This document shows positions 41,045 to 53,231 of a stretch of 64,000 bases of DNA, piece after piece. Numbering within the stretch: position 1 is the first letter of the stretch; the number at the start of each line of letters is the position of its first letter. A program made the position numbers and the translations under genes. The stretch comes from Flavobacterium ginsengisoli. GTDB taxonomy: Bacteria; Bacteroidota; Bacteroidia; Flavobacteriales; Flavobacteriaceae. A model generated the notes under the pieces. It ran no database searches. It was not told where the DNA came from and worked only from the letters and a program-made list of their open reading frames with translations. The stretch spans positions 3,791,001 through 3,855,000 of the forward strand of contig NZ_CP121110.1 of assembly GCF_029625315.1 (NCBI RefSeq). Reading direction: 5' to 3'.

Positions 41045-44000
41045 TTGATTAAAAATATATTTTATTTACTAATCATAATTTCAATATCACTTCGTACGGT
41101 TTCTGCTCAGCAAGGCAAAATTGACCACTCTTTTAACATTCTTGATGATGGACAAAATGGTGATGGGTTTGATAGTACTGTTCGAACTCTTCTCATGCAA
41201 AAGGATGGAACTTTACTTGTTGGTGGCGATTTTTTGCGATTGAATGGAACAGCTGTTTCTTACCTCACCCGCTTAAATACAGATGGATCCATAGACGAAA
41301 GTTTCAATACGGGAACGGGTTTTAATGGTAAAATCTATTCTTCTTGTTTACAATCAGATGGAAAAATTATAATTGGAGGAAACTTTACAAGCTATAACGG
41401 AATTAGTGCAGGAAGAATAATCCGTTTGAATCAAGATGGTTCTTATGATCCTACTTTTAATACAACAATTGGAGCAACTTCAGGAATTGTCTATGATATT
41501 GCCTTACAGTCTGACGGGAAAATAATTATTGTAGGCAGTTTTACCAACTATAATAGTAGTAAGATAAACAGGGTTGCACGCTTGTCGCCAAATGGATCGC
41601 TAGATTCTACATTTCTTATTGGTTCGGGATCTTTATTAAATGTTACACAAGTAAAAATTTTAGCAGACGAGAAAATACTTCTAACCGGTAATTTCACCAT
41701 ATTTAATACTATTTCAGCTAATCGTATTATTAGACTCAATGCTAATGGGACTTTTGATTCTAGTTTTAATTGTGGAGGAGGCTTTGACAATGATGTTAAT
41801 GCCATTGCTTTGCAACCTGATGGTAAAATAGTTTTAGGAGGAAATTTTACTTCTTTTAATAATATTACCGCTAATAGGATCATCCGTTTGAATGAAGACG
41901 GAACTAGAGATGAAAGTTTCGTAAGTGGTTCTGGTTTTAGTAAAGAAGCAGTTGAAACAATCAAGATTAATAAGAATGGAGAAATAATGGTTGGGGGTTC
42001 CTTTACGGGATTTTACAATACCAACGAAGTGGTGAGACTAATTTTATTAGAACCCGATGGAAGCATAAAACCTAATTTTGATATCGGTTCTGGGCCAGCA
42101 ACAGCTTCAGTACTCGCTTTAGAATTTGATGAAGAGGGGGCTTGGTTTGTCGGTGGTTCTTTCAGTGTTTTTAATGGTCTAAATCAAGGAAGATTAGTAA
42201 AAATCAGTAACGAAGGAGAACATGATATTTCATACTTGGCTTCAGGTATTGGTTTTGACAATTCTGTTTTTAGCATTTTGCCTCTTCCAAATAGAAAAAC
42301 TATAATTGGCGGAAACTTCAAAAAGTTTAATGGAAATGTTGCTTCAAAAATTACTTGTTTATTAGAAAATGGCACAACCGATCCTACTTTTAACGCCACG
42401 AATTCAGGAAGTAATAATGCAGTAAAAGCTACCATATTGCAATTGGATGGAAAGATAATTTTGGGTGGTAATTTTACAAAATACAATGACTTTACGAATA
42501 ATCGTATTGTTAGAATATTTCCAAATGGAGATATCGATAACTCATTTAATAGTGGAGATGGATTTAATGGACAGGTTAGTGCATTGGCCATTCAATCCGA
42601 TCAAAAAATAATTGTCGCAGGAACATTTACAAAATATAATGGATCTTCCGTCAATGCTAGTAGAATTGTCCGAATTCTTCCAAACGGAGCAAGAGATCCT
42701 GATTTTAATATTGGTTTAGGCGCAGACTCTTTCATAGAAAGTTTGGTTGTGCAAAAAGATGGGAAAGTACTCGTAGGAGGTCGTTTTAAAACTTTCAATA
42801 ATATACCCTTTGCAGGTTTAGTAAGATTAAATCAAGATGGAAGTATTGACGAGAGCTTTAATATAGGAGTTGGTTTTGATAAATATGTTTTTGCAATTGC
42901 ACTTCAATCCAATCAGAAGATTATTGTAGGTGGTTCTTTTTTGACTTTTAATGAGGTTTCACAAAAGCGTATTGTTCGGTTAAACAAAGACGGAAGTTTT
43001 GATGATACCTTCGATTCAGGTAGTGGCTTCAATAAAGGAGATGTTCGTGCTATTTTAGTGCAGCCAGATGATAGAATTTGGGTAGGAGGAACTTTTTCTG
43101 GAACATATAATGCCATTTCTTCTTCTAGATTGATCCGGTTATCATCTTCAGGAATCTTTGATAATTCTTTCGTAGCACCACTAAACAACACCTTGTATGC
43201 GATGAATTTTAATGAAGATTATAAATTGATAATTGGAGGAAATTTTAACTCCGTTTCGGGCAAGTCAAAACATAGAATAGCTCGTTTAAAATTTTGCATT
43301 AATACAACAACTTGGAATGGAACTTCATGGTCAAACGGTTTTCCTTCCGCAGGAAAAGAGGTATACTTTAAAGAAAATTTTCAAAATTTGACTACTACTA
43401 ATATTTGCGGATGTAATATAGACAGTGGAAAAACGGTTACTTTGCTTGAGAATAATACATTAGGAATTGAGTTTGCCTATACTGGCCAAGGAATACTGGT
43501 TTTAGAAAATGCCGCCAGTCTATATCAAGATGACGATGATATAGTAAACACCGGAATTGTTCATGCAAAAAGAAAAACAAAACCCGTAATCCGATTCGAT
43601 CTTACTTATTGGTCTTCGCCAGTAGCAAATATGAAATTATGTGATTTTTCGCCAGAAACATATTTTGATAAATATTTATGGTTTGATCCAATCTTAGGAT
43701 GGAAAACAAATCTTTACGGAACATTCACTATGGATCCAGGGCATGGATACAGTGTCAGAGCACCTCAAAGTTTTTCTAATAGTGAGCGAGGAATATTTGA
43801 AGGTGTTTTTAAAGGAATTCCAAATAATGGTAAAATAAAAGTTGAATTTATTGCACCAGAGCGGTATTATTTCGTTGGTAATCCATACCCTTGTGCAATA
43901 AATGCAGATGATTTCTTAAGGGGTAATGCTCCAAAAACAAAAGGAACGTTATATTTCTGGACACACAATACGCCGCCCAGAATAACGATACCCGGAACTA

Positions 44001-44919
44001 ATACCGCTCGTTATAGCAATGATGATTATGCAGTTTATAATTTACTAGGCGGAGTTGGCACAAGTTCAGCTTTAAATTCGGAATAAGTAATGATGCGCCA
44101 GATGGTCTTATCGCTTCTGGGCAAGGTTTTTTTGTGAAAAGCAATCAGACTGGTTATTTAGAATTTAATAATAGCATGAGAGTCAGAGATAGAAATACTT
44201 CTTTTTTTCGACCAGCTCCAAATTCAGAAGTGAAATCGATTAATGAAAAGTATCGATTTTGGCTAAACATTAGAAATAATGGAAATGAATTTAAACAGAT
44301 CTTATTAGGCTACGCGACAGAAGCTTCAAATTCTTTAGATTTAATGTATGATGCAGAATATTTGAGTTCAGGAACGGCAGTAGATTTTTATAGTATAATA
44401 GAAGATAAAAAGTTAGTGATTCAGGGGCGTGAATTGCCTTTTTCGGAGAATGATTCAATTTCTTTAGGATATAAAACGACTATTAATGATAGTTTTAAAG
44501 TAGAAATCGATCATCAAGATGATTTTTTTAATGACAAACCTATTTTTTTAGTAGATAAAAATTTAAATCTGGTTCATAATCTTTCTGAAGGGCCTTATCA
44601 ATTTACGTCTGAGGTCGGAACTTTCCATAATCGTTTTTCGATAATTTACAATGATAAAACTTTAGGAAATGCAACTTTTAAGGATAATTCTAATAACGTT
44701 TTAATATCTGCTAAAAATCAGATTATAAATATCGAATCTACCAAAGAAAATATAAGCGAGATTATAATATTTGATGTTTTGGGAAATCAAATCTATAAAG
44801 AAGATAAACTTGAAACTAAAAAAATTGCTGTTCAAAAGTTGATCTCTTCTCATCAGGTTTTATTTGTAAAAGTCATTTTTGAAAGTGGCAAATCCAATTC
44901 AAAAAAGGTAATTTTTTAA
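41045..44919 (+). CDS. T9SS-exported delta-60 repeat surface protein (frameshift near 44075)
   Basis: A surface protein of about 1291 residues starting at TTG 41045 with signal peptide IFYLLIIISISLRTVSAQ. About thirteen copies of the delta-60 repeat (pattern LQSDGKIIIGGNF, then IIRLNQDGS) follow to about residue 740, likely forming beta-propellers. The shared C-terminal module comes next (IRFDLTYWSSPV, TYFDKYLWFD, VGNPYPCAIN, RFWLNIRN), ending in a T9SS type C-like signal (SSHQVLFVKVIFESGK). Near 44075 one base is missing from a short T or A run; repair gives FKFGISNDAPDGLIASGQGFF. Delta-60 proteins are secreted, but their ligands are unknown. It lies between two other members of the same family on the same strand, each with its own control region. 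Confidence 0.85.
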
Positions 44920-45111
44920 TAAATTGAAAAATTATTGGAACAAATCCTTCTTGTTGACGCAATACACTGATAGTCAACAAAATAGTCTTTGTAATTTTAT
45001 TTTTTAACAGTTTTTTCTTATTTTTTATAGTTTTTAGATTTTAGCTGTTAAAATTATGTGTTTAATACTACATTATGAATTTCAATGTAAATAAAATCGT
45101 ACCTTGTAGTT

Positions 45112-45151
45112 GCTTTTAATCGATTAAAAGCGTTTTTAATCGATTAAAAGT
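45112..45151. promoter_or_regulatory. Tandem 20-base palindromes
   Basis: GCTTTTAATCGATTAAAAGC (45112-45131) is a perfect palindrome. It is followed directly by a second copy (45132-45151) with the same TTTTAATCGATTAAAA core and slightly changed ends. Two adjoining dyads with a 20-base period, about two helical turns, would place two dimeric repressors on the same DNA face. The site is about 210 bases upstream of the gene at 45364. Confidence 0.8.
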
Positions 45152-45193
45152 ATTTCTATAAGCCTTTGTATTATAATTTTTTTCTTCGAAAAG

Positions 45194-45211
45194 GACAGTT
45201 TAAAAACTGTC
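45194..45211 (+). terminator. Possible attenuator hairpin in the leader
   Basis: GACAGTTT and AAACTGTC pair around two bases and are followed by GTTTTAT. The T run is short, so it could be a weak terminator or leader structure for the gene at 45364. Confidence 0.5.
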
Positions 45212-45363
45212 GTTTTATCTGCCTTAAGTTGATTGTAAAAATTGGAGGGTTTCTTTAATTCCATATTCTTGCTAAGCTGACTCCCAAACTTTAATCTTCC
45301 TGATTTTGCAATTTATCTTGTTTTGAGTTTGAATTTATTTTTCAATTACTAAAATGCCACAAG

Positions 45364-48300
45364 ATGAAAAAAGATTTACTTACGATGCTGAGTTTCTTCA
45401 GCCATTTATCTTTAATAGCAGATATTGAAAAACTATTAAAATCAAGTAGAAGATTAAGAATTCTGCTAGTTTTAGTTTTATCAATTTTTTATACAACGTC
45501 AAAAGCACAAATATCACACCCATTCACAACTAGCGGATCTCTTCTTCTTCCTGCCGGTATGGATGTAGTTACTGTTGAAGCTTGGGGAGCCGGTGGCGCT
45601 GGAGGTGGAGCCAAAGTGACGCCTCTTGAAGGGAGAAGCGGCGGCGGCGGCGGCGGCGGAGCTTATGCTAAAGGAACAATTAACACAATAGGTGTCTCAA
45701 GCTTGAATTATGTAGTTGGAACAACTGTTGCCGGAGGAGCTGGTGACGGAGCATCAGGAGGAGCAACATACATAACGGGATTTACAAGTGTCTTCAATGC
45801 GCCTGGAGGTCTAGGAGGAAAAGGTAATATTGCAACAACTTCTACTCCAACAGGAGGAACAGGAGGTACTGGTGCTATTGGAAATCTTGGAACTGCAATA
45901 GGTGCAAATGGTACAAATGGTAAAGTTGCGAGCATTAAGTTTACTTCTTGCGTCTGGTGCTGGAGGAAATGCCGGTAATTATGGTACAGTAGCTGGAGCT
46001 GGAGCTGGAGGAGCTGTACAATCTACTCTAGCGCTAACAGATTTAGCAGGAACTAATGGAGGTCCTAACGGCGGCGGCGGCGGCGGAGCTCTAAGTGCTA
46101 ATGTTGCACAAAATGGAGGGAGTGGAGCAAGAGGTAATATTAACATTACTTATACTTGTAAAACGTATAGCCTTACTGGAATATCTGCGCCAAATGTTTG
46201 CACAGGAACCACTTCACAAGTGCAGTTAACAGGTACAGCAACAAGTCTTCCGGCTGGAACATACACCGTTACTTATAATACAAGTCTGCCAAACGCAACA
46301 GGAAAAACAGAACCAATGGTAGTTAGTACTGCAGGATCTGGAAGTTTTACTGCAAGAGGATTAACTACTTTAGGGAATTGTATTATTACAGTTACTTCTT
46401 TGACTTCTGTAGATTGTACTTCATCTATTAGCGCAAATGGTGTTGCAAATATTATTGTTAGCGCTCAGCCAGCAATAACTTTAGGAACAACTACTGCCGT
46501 ATGTGCGAGCGCAAGTCTACAAAATGTAGCATTACCTTATACTGGAGTTACAAATACACCAACAAACTATAGTATAATATGGAATGCGAGTCCTGCAAAT
46601 AGTTTTTTGCCTGTTACAAATGCCGTATTGCCAGCAACTCCAATAAATATTGCAGTTCCTGCTGGAACTGCTGCGGGCACCTATACAGGATCACTAACGG
46701 TTAGTAATGCGGCTGGATGTGTATCTGCTGCCGCAACGAATTTTACTATAACAGTAAATCCACTTCCGACAATAACATTAGGTGCAACTACTACAGTTTG
46801 TATAAGTTCAGGCGCACAAAGCACGGCATTGCCTTATAGCGCTCCAGCAAATTCGCCAACTACTTATAGCATTACGTGGAACGCTAGTCCAACAAATACT
46901 TTTGCGTCGGTTTTTAATGCTCCATTGCCAGCAAGTCAGATCAATATCCCTATACCGGCAAATACAGCGGCAGGAACATACACTGGGACTTTAACTGTTA
47001 GCAATGCGAATGGATGTGTATCAGCAGACAAATAATTTTACAGTTACGGTCAATCCTCTTCCGACAATCACGCTCGGATCGGCAGGAGCGGTATGCTTTA
47101 GCGCTGGCGTGCAGAGCGCCAGTCTGAGCTACAGCGCTGTGACAAACGCGCCGACCAGCTACAGCATTGTCTGGAATGCCAGCCCGACAAATAATTTTCT
47201 TCCCGTTACCGATGCATCTCTATCGGCCAGTTCAATTAATATTGCCGTACCTGCGGGAACAGCTGCTGGAACTTATACGGGAACTTTAACGGTTAAAAAT
47301 GCAAACGGCTGCGTTTCCTCTGGAAACAGTTTTACGGTTACGGTCAATCCTCTTCCGACTATCACGCTCGGATCGGCAGGAGCGGTGTGCTTTAGCGCTG
47401 GTGTGCAGAGCGCCAGTCTGAGCTACAGCGCTGTGACAAACGCGCCGACCAGCTACAGCATTGTCTGGAACGCCAGCCCGACAAATAATTTTCTTCCCGT
47501 TACCGATGCATCACTAACAGCCGGTTCAATTAATATTGCCGTTCCTGCGGGAACAGCCGCCGGGACTTATACGGGAACTTTGACGGTTAAAAATGCAAAC
47601 GGCTGCGTTTCCTCAGGAAACAGTTTCACGGTTACGGTCAATCCTCTTCCGACAATTACGCTTGGATCGGCAGGGGCAGTGTGCTTTAGCGCTGGTGTGC
47701 AGAGCACCAGTCTGAGCTACAGCGCTGTGACAAACGCGCCGACCAGCTACAGCATTGTCTGGAACGCCAGCCCGACAAATAATTTTCTTCCCGTTACCGA
47801 TGCATCTCTATCGGCCAGTTCAATTAATATTGCCGTACCTGCGGGAACAGCTGCCGGAACTTATACGGGAACTTTAACGGTTAAAAATGCAAACGGCTGC
47901 GTTTCCTCTGGAAACAGTTTTACGGTTACGGTCAATCCTCTTCCGACTATCACGCTCGGATCGGCAGGAGCGGTGTGCTTTAGCGCTGGTGTGCAGAGCG
48001 CCAGTCTGAGCTACAGCGCTGTGACAAACGCGCCGACCAGCTACAGCATTGTCTGGAACGCCAGCCCGACAAATAATTTTCTTCCCGTTACCGATGCATC
48101 ACTAACAGCCGGTTCAATTAATATTGCCGTACCTGCGGGAACAGCCGCCGGGACTTATACTGGAACTTTGACGGTTAAAAATGCAAACGGCTGCGTTTCC
48201 TCAGGAAACAGTTTCACGGTTACGGTCAATCCTCTTCCGACAATTACGCTCGGATCGGCAGGAGCGGTGTGCTTTAGCGCTGGTGTGCAGAGCGCCAGTC

Positions 48301-51300
48301 TGAGCTACAGCGCTGTGACAAACGCGCCGACCAGCTACAGCATTGTCTGGAACGCCAGCCCGACAAATAATTTTCTTCCCGTTACCGATGCATCACTAAC
48401 AGCCGGTTCAATTAATATTGCCGTACCTGCGGGAACAGCCGCCAGGACTTATACTGGAACTTTGACGGTTAAAAATGCAAACGGCTGCGTTTCCTCAGGA
48501 AACAGTTTCACGGTTACGGTCAATCCACTTCCGACAATCACGCTCGGATCGGCAGGGGCAGTGTGCTTTAGCGCTGGTGTGCAGAGCGCCAGTCTGAGCT
48601 ACAGCGCTGTGACAAACGCGCCGACCAGCTACAGCATTGTCTGGAACGCCAGCCCGACAAATAATTTTCTTCCCGTTACCGATGCATCCCTAACGGCCGG
48701 TTCAATTAATATTGCCGTACCTGCGGGAACAGCCGCCAGGACTTATACGGGAACTTTGACGGTTAAAAATGCAAACGGCTGCGTTTCCTCAGGAAACAGT
48801 TTCACGGTTACAGTCAATCCTCTTCCGACAATTACGCTTGGATCGGCAGGGGCAGTGTGCTTTAGCGCTGGTGTGCAGAGCACCAGTCTGAGCTACAGCG
48901 CTGTGACAAACGCGCCGACCAGCTACAGCATTGTCTGGAACGCCAGCCCGACAAATAATTTTCTTCCCGTTACCGATGCATCACTAACAGCCGGTTCAAT
49001 TAATATTGCCGTTCCTGCGGGAACAGCCGCCGGGACTTATACGGGAACTTTGACGGTTAAAAATGCAAACGGCTGCGTGTCTTCAGGAAACAGTTTTACG
49101 GTTACGGTTAATTCTCAGCCAACAATTACTACATCAGGAAATTTAACATCAATTTGTCAAAGTGCATCGGCGCAAGTAACTTCGTTATTATATTCTGCAA
49201 CAACAGGTTCGCCAACGAGTTACTCTATAGACTGGGCGACATTAAATGATCAAGGAAATACATCTTTCTCTTTTAACTCAGGAGGAGGAAATATCAACAA
49301 TATTAATGTTCCTTTAAATACTCCTGCAGGAACTTATAGTGGAATTATGACAGTTTTTACCTCAAATGGATGCTCAATAACACAAGCAGTTTCTTTAACA
49401 GTTTATGATGCCCCAACAATAAGTACAGGGGGAGTCTTTTCTCCCGTTTGTCAAAGTTCATCATCTCAAACTACTACTTTGAGTTATAATTCTACTACAG
49501 GATCACCAATTAGTTACGAGATCGATTGGATTGCCTTAACAGATCAAGGAGCAACACCATTTCCTTTTAGTTCAGGATCGGGTGATATTATAAATGTAAA
49601 TGTTCCAGCAAACACAGTAGCAGGTACCTACAATGGTGTAATGACTATTACAACATCTAATGGATGTCTGGCAACTCAAGCAGTTTCTTTAACAGTGAAT
49701 TCGGTTTCAGTTGCACCAACAGCTTCAGTAACACAGCAACCTACCTGTGTAAACAATACGGGTATTATAACGGTTACTTCGCCTGCATCTGGAACAGGAT
49801 ATACTTATAGCATTGACGGAGTCGATTTTAGTAATACTACTGGAATATTTACTGGTTTGTCTTCTGGAATTTACTATGTAAACGTGAAAAATAGTACATC
49901 AAATTGTGAATCTGAAGCTACCTCCGTTACAATAAATGCTTTTGTTACTAAAGTATGGAATGGAAATACTGATGCCAGTTGGGGGAATCCTGCAAATTGG
50001 ACACCGACAGGAGTTCCTATTGCTTCTGATTGTGTAGATATTCCTGATGTAGGTATTGATCCTATTATTTCTGGAACCAATGCAAGTTTTTTCGCTAGCA
50101 GATTAACAGTTGAAAACAATGGATCTCTAATTGTAGAAGAAACAAATTCAATAACTGTGACCAATGAAGTGACTGTTCTTGGTAACGGAATTTTAATTTT
50201 TGAAGACAAATCAAGCTTAGTTCAAGTTGCCGATGTAGCTAATGTTGGCGTTATAACTTATAGAAGAAAAACACCCGTAAGACGATTTGATCTGACTTAT
50301 TGGTCTTCTCCAGTAACAAGAAATCCAGGCATTACGATGAATGAGTTTTCACCAGAAACATATTTCGACAAATATTTATACTGGACTTCTGATTTTAAAT
50401 GGGGTACTAATTTGTACGGTACAATGGTAATGAATGCTGGGGAAGGCTACAGTATCAGAGGACCACAATCTTTCAGTACCGTGACAGCAAGTGTTTTTAC
50501 AGGCGAATTTATTGGAGTACCAAATAATGGAACAATCCAAGGGCCTCCAGCTAGAGCTGAAAAGTATTGCTTTTTGGAAATCCGTATCCTTCAGCAATTT
50601 ATGCAGATCAATTTATTCACGATAATGCGACTAATTTTTATGGTACGTTATATTTTTGGACTCATAATACATCTCCTAGAATTGCTGTGCCAGGAGGCAA
50701 TACTGCTACTTATTCAAACGATGATTACGCAATTTATAATTTATCTGGAGATACTACAGTTGGCAATTTAAGTGGTACCGGTGCGACATCTCCAGGAAAT
50801 CAAGAACCATTACATGGTTATATTGCTGCAGGACAGGGATTTTTTGCAAAAGCAAGAACAGGACAAAGTGCTGTTTTTACAAATTCGATGCGAGTACCTA
50901 ATTCTAATAGCCAGTTTTACAAATCTGCGAAAACCGAGGTTGTTGAAAAACATCGTGTATGGCTGAATTTTACAAATACGCAAGGAGCTTTTAAACAATT
51001 GCTAATTGGATACATAACAGGAGCAACAAACTCGTTTGATTTTAATTATGATGCAGCCACACTGAATGCAAATCCGTATGTTGATTTTTATAGTATCAAT
51101 GAAGGAAAAAAACTTGCTATTCAAGGGCGTGCGTTACCTTTTGCTGTTACAGATACAATTCCGTTAGGATATAAGTCAACCATTGAAGAAGGTGATTTTA
51201 CAATTGCAATAGATCGTGCCGATGGAGATTTGGCAAATCAGGATATTTATCTTCAAGATAAAGTGACAAACACTATTTACAATCTTAGGTCTGGCGGTTA

Positions 51301-51643
51301 TACGTTTACATCAGCGCCAGGAACTTTTCTAGATCGATTTGTATTGCGTTATACAAATTCAAATGGAGGAAAACCATTAGGAAATGAAGATTTCGAAAAT
51401 CAAGATCAGCAAATTTTTGTTTCGGTGAAAGATAAAAACATCAAACTCGAGTCTTTCTCGGAGCAAGAGAATCTTCAAGAAGCTGCTGTTTATGATACGG
51501 GCGGGACATTGTTATATCGTAAAAAACAAATCGGAAATAAAGAATGGGTTATAACAAACTTTCAGTCTGGTCCACAAGTTTTATTGGTTAAAATAACTTT
51601 AGATAGTGGTAAAATAGTGACGAAGAAAATAGTATTTAAATAA
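45364..51643 (+). CDS. Giant T9SS-exported glycine-rich / tandem-repeat surface protein (frameshifts at 45930, 47028 and near 50575)
   Basis: The largest protein here, about 2092 residues. A long N-region precedes a signal peptide ending IFYTTSKAQ. A glycine-rich domain (AWGAGGAGGG, GGGGGGGAYAKG) is followed by diverged Ig-like repeats, seven near-identical 98-residue repeats (VNPLPTITLGSAGAV, SYSIVWNASPTNNF, INIAVPAGTAA), two more diverged repeats, a SprB-type repeat-like segment (GYTYSIDGVDF), the shared module (RRFDLTYWSSPV, FGNPYPSAIY, RVWLNFTN) and a T9SS type C-like end. Frame breaks: GCGAGC at 45928-45933 and GCAGAC at 47024-47029 each resolve to GCAGC; one T is missing near 50575 (EKYCFFGNPYPSA). 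Size and repeats suggest a surface fibre or gliding adhesin; this is inference. Confidence 0.85.
47045..49102 (+). repeat. Seven tandem 294-base (98-codon) repeats, GC-rich
   Basis: The motif CAATCC(T/A)CTTCCGAC begins at 47051, 47345, 47639, 47933, 48227, 48521 and 48815, an exact 294-base period. Units are nearly identical, differing mainly at SAS/STS, SASS/TAGS and AAGT/AART. Much of each unit is far more GC-rich than its surroundings; the 60 bases 47101-47160 contain 40 G or C by my count. Confidence 0.95.
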
Positions 51644-51685
51644 AAAAAGCGGTTGAGAATTTTATATCTCAACCGCTTTTTTTTT
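51643..51685. terminator. Bidirectional terminator
   Basis: AAAAAAAGCGGTTGAGA, eight-base loop, TCTCAACCGCTTTTTTTTT, between the convergent surface-protein and cupin genes. Confidence 0.93.
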
Positions 51686-51691
51686 ATTTGA

Positions 51692-52558
51692 TTAAGCGGT
51701 ACGCCGTAAATTTTGGTGCGTATTGGTAATTGCTTTTTCATTTTTATAATCAATCCATTTTTGACCTTGAATTTTTCGCATCATAATATCAAAATGTCGC
51801 ATAATAAAAACATTATAGGCTGCTTTGGACAAATTGAGAATGTTTTTTGGAAATGACCTCAAACTCATAGAAAATCCTGGCGTTAGGTATTTCATATAAT
51901 GCCAATATCCTTCGGGCATATAAAGCATTTCGCCATGTTTTAGATTAGTGATATAACCTTCGACGTTTTTGAGCGCTGGAAATTTTTCGTAATCAGGATT
52001 ATCAAAATCTATATCTTCTCTCGAAATTAAAGCATGTGGCACTTTATACATGAATTTTGACTGGTTTGGCGGGAAAATCATGCATTGTTTTTCTCCATGA
52101 AAATGAAAATGAAGAATATTCGAATAGTCAATGTCATAATGCATAAAAACTCTTGAATTTTCTCCTCCAAAAAATAGCATTGGCATCTGCTTGACAAGTT
52201 TTAAGCCAATATCGGGCCATAAAAAGTCATTTTTTAACGAAGGCACTTCTTTCATTAAATTATAAAGAAAAATACGGTAATTGGTAGGCTTTTCTTCTAA
52301 TAAGTCGATATAATCACTCATTTTCATTGTGGTATGCGCCTCATTGAATCCGTCTTCGTGATTTACAGGTCGATCATCGTATAAAGGAACGACTGAATCT
52401 CCTGCGATTTCTTTCATATAAGATAATTTCCATTTGTTGTAAGCTGGCCAATCTTCGGTCAATTGTTCGATAACAACAGGAATTTGTTTTTTGACATATT
52501 GGGAAACAAAATCGTCTCTCGAGATTTTTTTCACCCTTTCGATTTGTTTTAACTTCAT
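51692..52558 (-). CDS. Cupin-like (JmjC-type) protein
   Basis: A protein of about 288 residues of the cupin-like / JmjC family, probably an Fe(II) and 2-oxoglutarate dioxygenase acting on an unknown substrate. It starts at the ATG at 52558 (MKLKQIERVKKISRDDF); a longer frame would run into the terminator of the upstream gene. The metal site is suggested by FMHYDIDYSN (His-x-Asp) and a later His in MPEGYWHYMKYL. KQMPMLFFGGENS and QCMIFPPNQ are family-like segments. It stands alone between terminators. Confidence 0.82.
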   Translation of the reverse strand: MKLKQIERVKKISRDDFVSQYVKKQIPVVIEQLTEDWPAYNKWKLSYMKEIAGDSVVPLYDDRPVNHEDGFNEAHTTMKMSDYIDLLEEKPTNYRIFLYNLMKEVPSLKNDFLWPDIGLKLVKQMPMLFFGGENSRVFMHYDIDYSNILHFHFHGEKQCMIFPPNQSKFMYKVPHALISREDIDFDNPDYEKFPALKNVEGYITNLKHGEMLYMPEGYWHYMKYLTPGFSMSLRSFPKNILNLSKAAYNVFIMRHFDIMMRKIQGQKWIDYKNEKAITNTHQNLRRTA

Positions 52559-52574
52559 TTTACTAAATAAAAAA

Positions 52575-52607
52575 AATTGCTTATAGCACTGATCTATAAG
52601 CAATTTA
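52575..52607 (-). terminator. Terminator of the small membrane protein gene
   Basis: AAATTGCTTATAG and CTATAAGCAATTT form a 13-base stem; read on the minus strand it is followed by a T run. It lies between the membrane protein gene and the cupin gene. Confidence 0.85.
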
Positions 52608-52695
52608 AAAATATTTTTTGAGATAAATGAACTCTTTTAGCTAATTTTTTGATTTAATCGAATTAGAAATCATTAAATCTGCGGATTTAAAAAAA

Positions 52696-53133
52696 TTAAT
52701 CTGCGGCATATTTGTTACCCCAAATTAGCATCATCATTAAAGTAACAATTACAGAAGAAGCAATTCCTTCAAATAATAGACAAATACAATAAGTTGGTAC
52801 TGATGGATTTCCTCCAAACATAAAAGTTTCAGATAAAGTTTTTACGTAAGCATCTCCGCCTCGAGCGTAACTATAAACTAATAATCCAAATACACTCATA
52901 CATACACCAACTACAGAAGTGGTCATTGCAGAAATAGCATTTGATAGAAAATTGGTTTCTCCTTCATGAAGGTTCATTTGCATTGTCCTGTTAACACCGT
53001 AGAAGATAAAGAAAACGTTGAGTGTTCTCAAATAAAACAAATTTGCTAGACCTAGCACATTCATTAATAAAAAATAAATGCCAATTCCGAGGAAAATCAA
53101 AAACCCGTTGGTAATTTCTTTAGGTAGTTTCAT
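52696..53133 (-). CDS. Four-helix membrane protein, unknown
   Basis: A 145-residue protein with four predicted membrane helices (FLIFLGIGIYFLLMNVLG, TLNVFFIFYGV, AMTTSVVGVCMSVFGLLVYS and GIASSVIVTLMMMLIWG). I do not recognise the family. A short hydrophilic loop (NRTMQMNLHEGE) follows the second helix. A -7-like TAAATTTG on the minus strand (plus-strand CAAATTTA at 53186-53193) and a terminator downstream mark it as a single-gene transcript. Confidence 0.7.
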   Translation of the reverse strand: MKLPKEITNGFLIFLGIGIYFLLMNVLGLANLFYLRTLNVFFIFYGVNRTMQMNLHEGETNFLSNAISAMTTSVVGVCMSVFGLLVYSYARGGDAYVKTLSETFMFGGNPSVPTYCICLLFEGIASSVIVTLMMMLIWGNKYAAD

Positions 53134-53231
53134 AGTGGTTATTTTTTAGAAGTTAATAGTAAATATTTGAAAAACAGAGTTATATCAAATTTACTAAAAA
53201 AATAACTACGATGATTTAAAAACAGTAAAAA

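Larger units (their letters stand above)
44920..45363. other. 444-base regulatory gap before the largest surface-protein gene
   Basis: This gap has no gene. It holds a tandem pair of palindromes at 45112-45151 and a hairpin at 45194-45211 (GACAGTTT, AA, AAACTGTC followed by GTTTT), which resembles an attenuator. No convincing TTG/TAnnTTTG promoter pair was found, though T-rich tracts are abundant. Confidence 0.7.

Noticed and set aside
41548..43191. Several minus-strand reading frames opposite the delta-60 repeats
   Set aside because: They mirror the repeat period of the plus-strand gene (recurrent PPKTILPSG-like strings) and are artefacts of its codon pattern.
47045..49102. CRISPR-like array
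   Set aside because: The 294-base period is a multiple of three, fully coding, and has no short repeat/unique spacer structure.
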